Positions 42,594 to 50,893 of a DNA stretch of 64,000 nt are shown piece by piece. Location: the NCBI GenBank assembly GCA_035546975.1, contig DASZVS010000009.1, forward strand, positions 1 to 64,000, read 5' to 3'. The stretch comes from JARIHC01 sp035546975 (GTDB taxonomy: Bacteria; Patescibacteriota; Saccharimonadia; Saccharimonadales; UBA4665). The notes under the pieces were generated by a model. It had not been told where the DNA came from, ran no database searches, and worked only from the letters and a program-made list of their open reading frames with translations. Both the position numbers and the translations under genes were made by a program. Position 1 is the stretch's first letter. Each line of letters starts with the position of its first letter.

Positions 42594-43655
42594 TTAGCTT
42601 TCGGTAATGCTGTCGTGGATTTGGCCGATTTCAGCAGAACCAAATGTACTCAGAGCACCGAGGCGAGCAGCAATGACCAGAAGAACTGCGTCGTCAACGT
42701 CGCCTTCTTCTACGGTATGATTGCCGTTCCGAAGGCCAGCCAAGGCCCGAGAAACTTCAGAGATGTGTTTCAGGAAGCGCGGGTCAGCTTCTTTGATGCC
42801 CACTTTACGCATAGCGTCAGCTGTGCGAAGCGTTAATTCTAGGCGGCGTTCCCGAATATCTGAAGGTTCGGCCGTTGCAAGTACGTAATCTTTCAGCGCG
42901 TCAAGATGTGCAATGTCTGCGCGGGGCTTTATGGCGCTAGGGTTCGGCTCAAAGCCATCTGTAGCGTCAAGCATTGCCCGGCGGGCTTCAATATCTTCAG
43001 GAGCACCCATAACAGCACCAAGATTGAAACGTGATGCCATGGCATTCGAAAGCCGGAAAGTACTCTGCTTAGACTCAGTCGGGTTCATGGTAGCTACCGT
43101 AGTAACCAAATTCGGCAGCTCAACACGGCCGGCAGTAGTTTCAAGCCAGCGGTTTTCAAGTGCTGGCAACAGCGACTGCAAAGCGTGCTGAGGCATGCGG
43201 TTCGGCTCCTCAAGGCGCAATACTTTCGTATCAGGGGTGATCATACCTTCAATTTCAGAAACTTTCTCGTATTCCCCTTCGTCGTCACGAATCTTCTGGG
43301 TTACCACACCGCCAACCATTTCCTTGGCTGTAATGTCATGTTCGCCCGGGATCAAAGCAATGTCTTCGGAATCAATGTCTTCAATCAAATGATGGAAGTT
43401 ATTGGCAAGGGTCGACTTACCGCCGGCAGGCTCACCCACCAACAGAACGTTCCTGCCTAAGACGAGGCCTGCCAAGAGAGCAGTCTTTGCGGCCTCTTCG
43501 CCCTTAATAAGATGGGCATTAAGGTCTCTCATCGAATCGTTATAGAAGTTGATTGCATAGCCCGTCATCATATCGGGGCTAATATCGTTTGCGGCAAGAT
43601 CCGTAGGTAGTACCGTTAGATCAATACCATTCGTAGATGTTTCTGCTGCACTCAT
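42594..43655 (-). CDS. MoxR-family AAA+ ATPase
   Basis: 353 aa. Walker A GEPAGGKST near 77, Walker B region VLRLEEPNRMPQHALQSLL near 145, sensor 1 VATMNPTE near 187, arginine finger region and C-terminal lid. MoxR ATPases act as chaperones that load or mature VWA-protein complexes. AAGGAG 7 nt before the ATG lies in the end of the VWA gene, 2 bp upstream; translation is coupled. Confidence 0.92.
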   Translation of the reverse strand: MSAAETSTNGIDLTVLPTDLAANDISPDMMTGYAINFYNDSMRDLNAHLIKGEEAAKTALLAGLVLGRNVLLVGEPAGGKSTLANNFHHLIEDIDSEDIALIPGEHDITAKEMVGGVVTQKIRDDEGEYEKVSEIEGMITPDTKVLRLEEPNRMPQHALQSLLPALENRWLETTAGRVELPNLVTTVATMNPTESKQSTFRLSNAMASRFNLGAVMGAPEDIEARRAMLDATDGFEPNPSAIKPRADIAHLDALKDYVLATAEPSDIRERRLELTLRTADAMRKVGIKEADPRFLKHISEVSRALAGLRNGNHTVEEGDVDDAVLLVIAARLGALSTFGSAEIGQIHDSITES

Positions 43656-43657
43656 AC

Positions 43658-44614
43658 TTATTCTCCTTTAAAATCCTTAAGCGTTGCATATTCACTGCGG
43701 CGGCGGAAAAGGCCTACAGCGGAAACTGCCAGCATGGCACCGAACTCAATGATCGGCCATTTTGGCGTATGGCTGCTCTTAGCCTCAGCCGGACTCAACG
43801 TAGCCTGTACGCTGTCCGCAACTTCAGATAAGTTACCCTTATTTGCTTCCCAGTATTTGCCACCGGTATCCTTGGCCAGGCCTTCAAGCTCATCTTTCAG
43901 GTCATGCGAAGTTTGGTCAGCGCTTTCAACATTGACGACAAATACAGGGGTCTCATCGCGTTCAGCCTGCTCAGCTAGCTTCTTCGTATCACCCACGCTG
44001 TTACCGTTAGTGATTACTAGAACGCTATCTTGGCCCTTTGCCGTATTAGCAGTTGATTTATCGAGCGCCAAGCTCGTAGCCTGTTCCAGCGGCGCGAAAC
44101 CGAACGGTACGTTCTTATTAACCTTCCTGATAGGCATAGCTTGTACGACGCCACTACTTGCAACCAGAGCTTCACCGTGTATACCCTTGCCTGCGATCTG
44201 ATCGGCAAGGCTGTTTACTTCAATAATGGATCGGGTCCCATTGATTGCAAAATTTGTTGCTTCTGAGTGGTCAACAACCATTTCAAGCTTAGGCTGCGTC
44301 GGAGGCAACACTACTTGGTTCTCTTGTTTATAAGCAAAGGTGGCCATACCTGCAGCACCGGCAACCAGCATTGTAAGCGGAGCCAGCGCGCTGCGGCCAA
44401 GGCGTTGGCGCACCCTAAAGCCAAAGCTCGGCTGCGAGGCAAGCTCGCTACTGGCTTCTGCGGCAACTTCGCTCTGCGCAACCGCCGCAGTAGCCGCTTC
44501 AAGCTCAATTAATTTAGCGTTCTCCATCGCATTATCGATGGCACGTTTCTCAGCATAAAAACCGACTGCGCCGCCGGCAACTGCTGCTACTTGACTCAAA
44601 ACTTCTGGTGACAT
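43658..44614 (-). CDS. Membrane VWA-domain-like protein (BatA type)
   Basis: 318 aa. One membrane helix near 85-105, a VWA-like domain (MVVDHSEATNFAINGTRS near 122; SVLVITNGNSVGD near 205) with an incomplete MIDAS (D-H-S-E-A in place of DxSxS), and a C-terminal membrane helix near 288-303 followed by RRR. It is the partner of MoxR and first gene of the cluster. Perfectly spaced sigma-70 promoter ending 7 nt before the ATG, so leaderless. Confidence 0.8.
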   Translation of the reverse strand: MSPEVLSQVAAVAGGAVGFYAEKRAIDNAMENAKLIELEAATAAVAQSEVAAEASSELASQPSFGFRVRQRLGRSALAPLTMLVAGAAGMATFAYKQENQVVLPPTQPKLEMVVDHSEATNFAINGTRSIIEVNSLADQIAGKGIHGEALVASSGVVQAMPIRKVNKNVPFGFAPLEQATSLALDKSTANTAKGQDSVLVITNGNSVGDTKKLAEQAERDETPVFVVNVESADQTSHDLKDELEGLAKDTGGKYWEANKGNLSEVADSVQATLSPAEAKSSHTPKWPIIEFGAMLAVSAVGLFRRRSEYATLKDFKGE

Positions 44615-44621
44615 GCTCTAT

Positions 44622-44650
44622 ATATTACACCAAAAGTGAGTATTTGTCAA
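44622..44650 (-). promoter_or_regulatory. Consensus sigma-70 promoter of the VWA-MoxR cluster, leaderless
   Basis: TTGACA (44650-44645), 17-bp spacer, TAATAT (44627-44622), then 7 nt and the ATG (44614). The clearest single case for leaderless transcription in this window. Confidence 0.8.
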
Positions 44651-44701
44651 TTACCTTTTATGGTTATTTTTATTTATTGCTATGGCACCTGCTTTACGGT
44701 G

Positions 44702-46951
44702 TTACTTAGCTGTCGCGGCCGGTTCCTTTGGGGTACTCACTTCGGAGCTATGGGTAGCGGCCGGTTTCGCCATAAGCTTATGTTTGCTGAAAATGAAGCC
44801 GAATGTACTTCCCTTGCCCTCCTGGCTTTCAAACACCGTAGATCCACCTTGGGCTACAATCACCTTTTTAGCCATAAAGAGGCCGAGCCCCGTACCATCC
44901 GGACGTGCTTTGCGAGCGTTCGCCGCACGGTAAAACTTGGTGAAAAGATGGGCCTGCTCGCTCTTTGGTACCCCTATGCCATTATCTTGGACCCGAAGTT
45001 CTACCGTATTGCTGTTATTCAAGAGGTGTACCGTAATATGCCCCCCGGTAGGAGTGTAATAAATGGCATTATCGACGAAATTCATGATAACCTGGCGGGT
45101 CTTGGTTTCATCAAGCATTAACAAGGGGAAATGTTTCGGCTTGTCATAGTTAATAGTCAAAGAGTGGGCAGCGGCAGTTTCTTCTAGCTGGCTCAACTCC
45201 TGTTCGACCATTTCCGCCAGATCTACCGGGCTGGGCTCAATGACAAATTTCCCTGTTTTTAGCCTCGAGACATTCAAGAGGTCAGCTATCAGGTAAACCA
45301 TACGCTGGGAGCTAAAGAAGGCCTGCCCGAGCATTTCCCGCTGCATATGCGTGATTTTGCCCGCATCCCCCTCCAAAACCATGCTGATATACCCCTTAAC
45401 GCTTGTGAGCGGCGTCCTGAGCTGGTGCGAGGCCATACTGATGAAATCGTCCTTGGTTTCATCCATTTCACGGAGTTTTTCATTGGCCCGGCGCAATTTC
45501 TTGGTGGCGTCGTCGACACGGTCCTGCAGCGTCCGGTTGAAGTTTTCTATCTCCTCGAATCTCAGAGCATTCTGGACCGCAACCGATAGCGAGTCCGCTA
45601 CAAGCGTAAGAAGTTGCATGTCTTGCTGGTTATAGACCACGCCGTTCTGCTTTGTGCCGAATGCAATATAGCCGATAAAGCTCTTGTTGGCATACAGGGG
45701 TTCAATTAACTCTACCTGGAGTTTATCTAGGGCATTCCTCAGGGTGGCTTCATGTTCTATATTGTCTACGACAAGGGGAGTATGCGGTTTGAGCAATTTT
45801 TCAATATTTTTGCTGTGTTCGTTTAATCCTTTAGGGGAAGTGCTCGAGGAGAAGTCTCGGTAATTATTGCCCCTGGCCAGCACTAAAGTACAAAAGCTAC
45901 TTTTCATAGTCCGCTCCAACAGGGTCACCGTACTCTTCGTAAGCAGCCGCAGGTCAAGCGTAGCAGTAATAATGCCATTAAGTTCATCGAGGACCTGCTG
46001 CGGATCATAGCTGTCCCTGAAGAAAATCCGGCTGGTGAGGCTGGTAAAGAACCCCCGGATATATTGGAACGCCTGGGCAGCAATGAAAATAAGAATAATA
46101 TTAGTAACGAGCAGGGTTTTGCTGATATGAGTTCCCGATACGGCTACGCTCAAGCCAATTGCAATAATAGAGTACGTAACCCCAATGAATATAAGAAGTA
46201 ACGAATACACTAGGCTGCGGGCCACCACCCGCCGTATATCAAATAGTTTTTTGGTGGTTATAGCCACGTACACGCACGCCACCAACAGCAAAATACCGAG
46301 GTAGCCTATGATATTGAGCTCTTTGACTACCCCTCGGCTGCTAATGACATTTGGGAAAATCAGGTTCGTGGCTATATTAGCGATAATCGCTATAAAAAAG
46401 CCTATCCATATCAGATCTAATCCCTGGCGGTTAGGCGGCGATGCTTTTAGATATGCTCTGCCGAGGATAATAAGCGAATAGGTGAAGTACGCAGCCATAG
46501 TCGCCACATAAACATAAAAAAGCGGGCCAGTAGTAGTTTCGAGAGTGTTGGCCGACACAGTAGCCTTAACGAGCACATCTCCAATAATCAAGCCGATAAG
46601 CGACACATTAAGCGCAACAGTAACCCAGAGATAAAGATTTCGCTGGACAATATAGGGTTTTGGATGTGTCGACCGAAGTTTTCCGTCCCTGATAAGTGCT
46701 GCAATAAACTGAGGCAATACCCAGGCTAAGATAAGAGCGAAGCAGTAGTCTACCTTAAGAAGGTACGGGGTTATGGGACCATACACATTGCTATCGAAGA
46801 AGTTAGCCGGCATCCATATAGCCAGGCAAATCGTGAGGAAAAAGAACCATTGGTGCATTTTTTTGGCTGGGTCGCGAAGAAGCGACAGACTGCCGGCCAC
46901 CAGCATGGTTAGAGCTGCAAAATTCGTTAAAACAGCCAGGAACACATACAT
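44702..46951 (-). CDS. Sensor histidine kinase with 7TM and GAF-like input domains
   Basis: 749 aa. Residues 1-290 have about nine membrane helices (7TM-type receptor region), 330-480 a GAF-like domain, a coiled coil, then HisKA with ASHQLRTPLTS near 508 and HATPase with N-box MNFVDNAIYYTP, G1 DNGIGVP and G2 GTGLGLFMAKK. A disordered Ala/Pro tail ends it. Likely partners are the lone receivers at 49.3-50.1 kb. TACAAT ends 8 nt before the ATG. Confidence 0.92.
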   Translation of the reverse strand: MYVFLAVLTNFAALTMLVAGSLSLLRDPAKKMHQWFFFLTICLAIWMPANFFDSNVYGPITPYLLKVDYCFALILAWVLPQFIAALIRDGKLRSTHPKPYIVQRNLYLWVTVALNVSLIGLIIGDVLVKATVSANTLETTTGPLFYVYVATMAAYFTYSLIILGRAYLKASPPNRQGLDLIWIGFFIAIIANIATNLIFPNVISSRGVVKELNIIGYLGILLLVACVYVAITTKKLFDIRRVVARSLVYSLLLIFIGVTYSIIAIGLSVAVSGTHISKTLLVTNIILIFIAAQAFQYIRGFFTSLTSRIFFRDSYDPQQVLDELNGIITATLDLRLLTKSTVTLLERTMKSSFCTLVLARGNNYRDFSSSTSPKGLNEHSKNIEKLLKPHTPLVVDNIEHEATLRNALDKLQVELIEPLYANKSFIGYIAFGTKQNGVVYNQQDMQLLTLVADSLSVAVQNALRFEEIENFNRTLQDRVDDATKKLRRANEKLREMDETKDDFISMASHQLRTPLTSVKGYISMVLEGDAGKITHMQREMLGQAFFSSQRMVYLIADLLNVSRLKTGKFVIEPSPVDLAEMVEQELSQLEETAAAHSLTINYDKPKHFPLLMLDETKTRQVIMNFVDNAIYYTPTGGHITVHLLNNSNTVELRVQDNGIGVPKSEQAHLFTKFYRAANARKARPDGTGLGLFMAKKVIVAQGGSTVFESQEGKGSTFGFIFSKHKLMAKPAATHSSEVSTPKEPAATAK

Positions 46952-46959
46952 ATGCCCCC

Positions 46960-46965
46960 ATTGTA
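46960..46965 (-). promoter_or_regulatory. -10 box (TACAAT) of the histidine kinase gene, leaderless
   Basis: Ends 8 nt before ATG at 46951; the GGGGG in the spacer is too close (3 nt) to act as a normal Shine-Dalgarno. Confidence 0.45.
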
Positions 46966-47010
46966 AGCGTTAGAGGTTCGTATTACCACACTTAGCGCAT
47001 ATGTAAATGC

Positions 47011-47640
47011 TTACCAGAGAGAGTCTTTCCTGCCCGAAGTCATCGGGAAGAAGAGGTCCTGGATCTTATCCTGGAGGCCACTGAAAGAGCTATGCCTAAT
47101 GAGTTCCATGGCTTTAAGCTCGATGGGCTTATAGTCTTGCGGCAATATATTGATAAGCCGCTGGGCCGGCGTGAAGTCATGAAATTCACCGGTGGATTTT
47201 ATAATGCCTTCGTGAGGAAGCGCGCCCAGGCGTGTCAGGTACCAGGTGGCGGTAAGCAAAGAACAGGGATATTTACCATGGTTTTCGACGTAGCGGTTGT
47301 AACTCCGTTGTAGCTTGGGAGCAGTTATATTATCCAGCAATATTTTCGCGTTATCGATTAAATCGCCTTCATAAGCCCAAAAGGGCGGCGTGGCGCCATG
47401 CTGCGCTAAATAATCGAAAACTTCTTCCACCTTCAAGGTGTGCACCGTAGGATTGTAATTATCGATGAGCAAAATAAGGTTATCGTTAATTTCCCAGGCT
47501 TTTTTTGCTTCCTGCAAGTAGTGGAGGCTGGCTTCGTGAATAGGGCCTATCTGTTCATCCGTGTAAATGTGGAAGAATTCGGTACTATAGAGTGTCTTCT
47601 TAGCTTCTAGTGTATCTTCTGAAGTTTCAGTAAGGGCCAT
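47011..47640 (-). CDS. Hypothetical cytoplasmic protein
   Basis: 209 aa, not recognised. Mixed alpha/beta, Tyr- and Leu-rich, no signal or membrane segment; NDNLILLIDNYNPTVHTL near 51 looks like a Rossmann-type strand followed by Asp. GAGAG-type ribosome site; 18 bp after the GNAT membrane protein, so the two are co-transcribed. Confidence 0.75.
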   Translation of the reverse strand: MALTETSEDTLEAKKTLYSTEFFHIYTDEQIGPIHEASLHYLQEAKKAWEINDNLILLIDNYNPTVHTLKVEEVFDYLAQHGATPPFWAYEGDLIDNAKILLDNITAPKLQRSYNRYVENHGKYPCSLLTATWYLTRLGALPHEGIIKSTGEFHDFTPAQRLINILPQDYKPIELKAMELIRHSSFSGLQDKIQDLFFPMTSGRKDSLW

Positions 47641-47658
47641 GTCGTCTCTCTTTCCTAT

Positions 47659-49122
47659 TTACACTAATTTTTGCAGTAACTTAGGCTTCTTGGCTAACTG
47701 GCGCAAAGCAAATGCCGCCAGCTTGCGTACGGGCTTGATCTTGCGGAGCGGGGCGGGCAGAGGAACGTTAGCTCTAAACACGACGCCAAAGTCCAGGGAG
47801 GCATCATCTTCAAATGCATCCGCTACCATCCGTTGCGGTTTAAAGCCGTAGCCCTCATACATCCGCAGCTGCGGGTCGTAGCGCTTGCCGTCCTCTCGTT
47901 TCAGTTCCATATATTGTTCTGCGAGTTCCTGTTTGTTTTCGGAGGTGGGGGCAACACCTTGCGACTCAACCCATCGTTTGAGGTGAGGCATACGGGCAAC
48001 AAAGTACCCATACTCCATGCCATTTTCTATGCCCTTGGCAAACAGATTAGCCAACAGCATATCTTCTGCTCCCAGCTCAACGGCCTCATGCTTAATGGTC
48101 ATGTTTGTTACATAGCCATACTTGCCATGGGGTTTTACCCTGCCCTCAAGCGTACCGTTGGCAGTTGAATCTTCCCACGATGTAAATTCTTCGAGAGGTT
48201 TATCTGTTGGAAAGGCCGAGACAAAGCCTTCGACGACGCCATCAACCTCTGATACAAACATCCAGCCGGGGTTGTTGTGCAGCCGCTGGCGCAGCATATC
48301 GACCACCTCTTGCTTGTCTGGTTTCTCGGTGCCATAAGCCCTGTCAAATAATAATAAATCGATGTCAGCTAAGCGATCGAGATCCTCGTCCGTGGCGGTG
48401 CGTACTTTAACTTCGGGCTTCTTCTCTGTTTCGGCGCCCTTAAGCCCTGCATATATACCGCCTCGTATAGCTGCGGTACCTGCCATATCAGCAGCAGCAA
48501 GGCCGACTGCCCCAGGCCAGGTTTCGGGAGGCAACGACGTAACTGCTCCTGCCGCTACGACACCAGCGGTACCTAGCGCGCCTAACGTATTAATAGCAAG
48601 GCCGGCCTTAAAGGTATTACTGGAGGCAAGTTCTTGCGTAATTTCTCCCCAGCGAGAATGTAGTTTGAAGGGGTTGCCAATACTTTTACCTGTGGCACCT
48701 GCCATAAGTCCGGCGCCACCTATCCACATTCCTTCGGTAACTGCGCCGCCTCCTATAACCCATGGCGCTGCATCGATTACTTCCTTCTCGACGCCGCTCA
48801 AGGGGTTCGTGCCAAGCGTCAAAGCCACGCTGCCAACGAAGGCAGCGGCAGAAGCCTTAAGGATATTTTCCCTCGTAAACCACCCGCGGTGCCCCTCCGT
48901 CTGTTCTGCCGGATCGGCTTGCGTAGCCTCAGTAGGTGTTTCCCCTTCTGCGGGTGAAGATGAAAATGCTTCGGGGGGCTCCGCAATTAAGTCAGCATAA
49001 GAAGACGGATACAAAGAGCTCTCAGGGGATTGGATTTCTTCCTGGGCGGCTCCATTACCCATCGCCGGTTCATCGACAGGGGTTTCGGGTGCTATTGAAG
49101 GTGATTTATCTGGTGACGACAT
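47659..49122 (-). CDS. Membrane protein with GNAT acetyltransferase domain
   Basis: 487 aa. Disordered Pro/Glu/Ser N-terminus to about 85, a region with three to four hydrophobic segments (about 92-225), then a GNAT domain from about 240 (VRTATDEDLDRLADIDLLLF; WMFVSEVDGVVEGFVSAFP; GYVTNMTIKHEAVELGAEDML) and a basic C-terminal helix. It probably acetylates an amine on an envelope or cytoplasmic target; substrate unknown. A long leader with a 12-bp hairpin precedes it. Confidence 0.75.
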   Translation of the reverse strand: MSSPDKSPSIAPETPVDEPAMGNGAAQEEIQSPESSLYPSSYADLIAEPPEAFSSSPAEGETPTEATQADPAEQTEGHRGWFTRENILKASAAAFVGSVALTLGTNPLSGVEKEVIDAAPWVIGGGAVTEGMWIGGAGLMAGATGKSIGNPFKLHSRWGEITQELASSNTFKAGLAINTLGALGTAGVVAAGAVTSLPPETWPGAVGLAAADMAGTAAIRGGIYAGLKGAETEKKPEVKVRTATDEDLDRLADIDLLLFDRAYGTEKPDKQEVVDMLRQRLHNNPGWMFVSEVDGVVEGFVSAFPTDKPLEEFTSWEDSTANGTLEGRVKPHGKYGYVTNMTIKHEAVELGAEDMLLANLFAKGIENGMEYGYFVARMPHLKRWVESQGVAPTSENKQELAEQYMELKREDGKRYDPQLRMYEGYGFKPQRMVADAFEDDASLDFGVVFRANVPLPAPLRKIKPVRKLAAFALRQLAKKPKLLQKLV

Positions 49123-49145
49123 ATTGTCCCGCTCTTATTTCAACA

Positions 49146-49193
49146 AAAGCGCAGTGTCCTTAGCCCCTCCCCGGGCCAAAAACACTGCGCTTT
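49146..49193 (-). promoter_or_regulatory. 12-bp hairpin in the leader of the GNAT membrane protein gene
   Basis: AAAGCGCAGTGT pairs with ACACTGCGCTTT around a 24-nt loop rich in G (GGGGAGGGG on the minus strand), followed by TTTTG. It starts 23 bp before the ATG. Possible attenuator or RNA switch. Confidence 0.6.
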
Positions 49194-49213
49194 ATCTTCT
49201 AAAGAACATAAGC

Positions 49214-49242
49214 ATTATAACGCATCCATGCTACAATGTCAA
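49214..49242 (-). promoter_or_regulatory. Perfect consensus sigma-70 promoter (minus), overlapping the receiver gene promoter (plus)
   Basis: TTGACA (49242-49237), 17 bp, TATAAT (49219-49214). On the plus strand TGCTACAAT (49229-49237), the -10 of the receiver gene, lies within the same 29 bp, so the two RNA polymerases would exclude each other. Confidence 0.8.
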
Positions 49243-49264
49243 CGTATCTCACAAACAAAACATT

Positions 49265-49636
49265 ATGTCAAAAGTTCTTATCGTTGAGGATGAGGCGCCT
49301 ATAGCTTCTATGTACCAGTTCAAGCTTGAGAAGAGCGGACATGCAGTACGGTGCGCCTACAATGGCGAAGAAGGGCTGAGGGAGGCTGAAAAATTCCGGC
49401 CGGCACTTATACTGCTCGACTTGCGGATGCCGGTAATGAACGGTGAGATAATGCTGGAAAAAGTACGGAAAACTGTCTGGGGCAGCAACATTAGGGTTAT
49501 AATTTTAACGAATATAAGTAAAGCTGAGGCTCCGTCTCAGTTGCGGTTCTTGGACGTAGACCGTTATATTGTGAAAGCCCATCATACCCCAACGCAGGTG
49601 GCCGCTATCGTGGACGAGGTGTTAGAAGAAAGTTAG
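49265..49636 (+). CDS. Single-domain response regulator (receiver only)
   Basis: 123 aa from MSKVLIVEDE; the longer frame to 49124 runs through the promoter region. Phospho-acceptor Asp in LLDLRMP near 53, acidic pair ED near 8-9, Thr/Asn in ILTN near 83 and Lys in YIVKAHHTP near 102 are all present. No output domain, as in CheY or Spo0F. Probable partner of the 7TM kinase. Short leader without Shine-Dalgarno. Confidence 0.92.
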   Translation: MSKVLIVEDEAPIASMYQFKLEKSGHAVRCAYNGEEGLREAEKFRPALILLDLRMPVMNGEIMLEKVRKTVWGSNIRVIILTNISKAEAPSQLRFLDVDRYIVKAHHTPTQVAAIVDEVLEES

Positions 49637-49697
49637 GAGAAACCATGCCCGCTATTACCGATTGTGTTAATATGGCGCTGGGCGTAGGATAATCTAT

Positions 49698-50066
49698 ATG
49701 TCAAAAATCGCAATTATCGAAGATGACCAGGCTATTAGCCAGATGTACCGCTTCAAATTCGAAGCGGAGGGTTATGACGTGCAGACTGCCGAAAATGGCA
49801 AACTAGGCCTGGAGCTTATCCAAAAAATGAAACCGGATATTATCCTTCTGGATCTTATGATGCCGGAAATGACCGGCGACGAAGTACTCGTGAAACTGCG
49901 CGAAAGCAGCTGGGGCAAGAATATCAAAGTTATTATTCTGACCAATATGGGCGAGCAAGAAATACCCGATATCGTCAAAAAAATGGGCGTGAGCGGTATT
50001 ATCCTTAAAGCGAATATGACACCGCGGCAAGTCGCGGACCTTGTTAAGCAAAATTTAGGGAAGTAA
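49698..50066 (+). CDS. Second single-domain response regulator
   Basis: 122 aa. IIEDDQ at the N-terminus, Asp in LLDLMMP near 53, ILTNMG near 84, and IILKANMTP near 103 complete the receiver. It is about 45% similar by eye to the preceding one, so likely a tandem duplication. No output domain. GATAAT lies 4 nt and TAGGA 9 nt before the ATG. Confidence 0.93.
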   Translation: MSKIAIIEDDQAISQMYRFKFEAEGYDVQTAENGKLGLELIQKMKPDIILLDLMMPEMTGDEVLVKLRESSWGKNIKVIILTNMGEQEIPDIVKKMGVSGIILKANMTPRQVADLVKQNLGK

Positions 50067-50105
50067 TCAGTATCCCGCTTCTACAGCGAGAACTGTGCCT
50101 AAACT

Positions 50106-50852
50106 ATGATAGTTACCGGGGTGCAGACCCCTAAAATCTTGCCTGGATCCAGCGATATTTACAGCTTGCTGGACCATTCAATCTCTTCTGTAAAAGAGGG
50201 CGACGTACTGGTTGTCACGTCGAAGGTTGTTGCGCTATGTGAAAACCGGGTAGTTAATCCGGGCACGAAAAGTGTCGAAGAGCTCGTAGCCCAAGAATCA
50301 GAGGTATATTTTCCTCTTCAGATGGCAAGCCATATGTTCTTTTTGAGCATGGTTTGTAATACCCTCCTCTTGACCGCAGGCATAGACAGCTCCAACGCCA
50401 ACGGCCAGCTCGTTTTACTACCTGAAAATTCCCAAAAGAGCGCCAACGAAATCCGAAAATACCTAGCAGACCGGTTCGGGTTGCAGCGGGTAGGTGTCGT
50501 AATTACCGATAGCACGTCCCAGCCGCTTAGGCGGGGCACGCTCGGTGTCGCTCTGGCACACAGCGGTTTTTTGGCGCTGCGCGACTACCGCGGTACACCT
50601 GATATATTCGGTGAGCCGCTTAAATCAAGCCAATCGAATGTCGTCGGCGGGCTGGCAGCAGCTGCCGTCACGGTTATGGGAGAAGGTTCTGAACAAACGC
50701 CGCTGACGATTATATCCGATATTCCGTTTGTCGCCTTCCAAGACCGGGATCCGACAGATGAAGAATTGCGGAATTTATACCTAAAACCAGAAGATGACAT
50801 ATTCGCGCCAATGCTTGCCACTATACCATGGAAGCGTGGCAGGCGCGGCTAA
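50106..50852 (+). CDS. CofE-like gamma-glutamyl ligase
   Basis: 248 aa. VVTSKVVALCENRVV near 36, SNANGQLVLLPE near 97, VVITDSTSQPLRRGTLGVALAHSG near 126, and the DxFG/GGLAAAA region near 170-185 match coenzyme F420-0:L-glutamate ligase. No F420 genes are present, so it probably adds glutamate to another acceptor, for example a folate; a related TIGR family carries that label. It lies just before murD and murI, which handle D-Glu. Confidence 0.82.
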   Translation: MIVTGVQTPKILPGSSDIYSLLDHSISSVKEGDVLVVTSKVVALCENRVVNPGTKSVEELVAQESEVYFPLQMASHMFFLSMVCNTLLLTAGIDSSNANGQLVLLPENSQKSANEIRKYLADRFGLQRVGVVITDSTSQPLRRGTLGVALAHSGFLALRDYRGTPDIFGEPLKSSQSNVVGGLAAAAVTVMGEGSEQTPLTIISDIPFVAFQDRDPTDEELRNLYLKPEDDIFAPMLATIPWKRGRRG

Positions 50853-50877
50853 ATTCATGGTGCTTTAAAGAAAGTCC

Positions 50878-50886
50878 TGGCATAAT
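50878..50886 (+). promoter_or_regulatory. Extended -10 (TGGCATAAT) of murD
   Basis: Ends 7 nt before ATG at 50894; the spacer AAGGGTA could also serve as a weak Shine-Dalgarno. Confidence 0.45.
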
Positions 50887-50893
50887 AAGGGTA

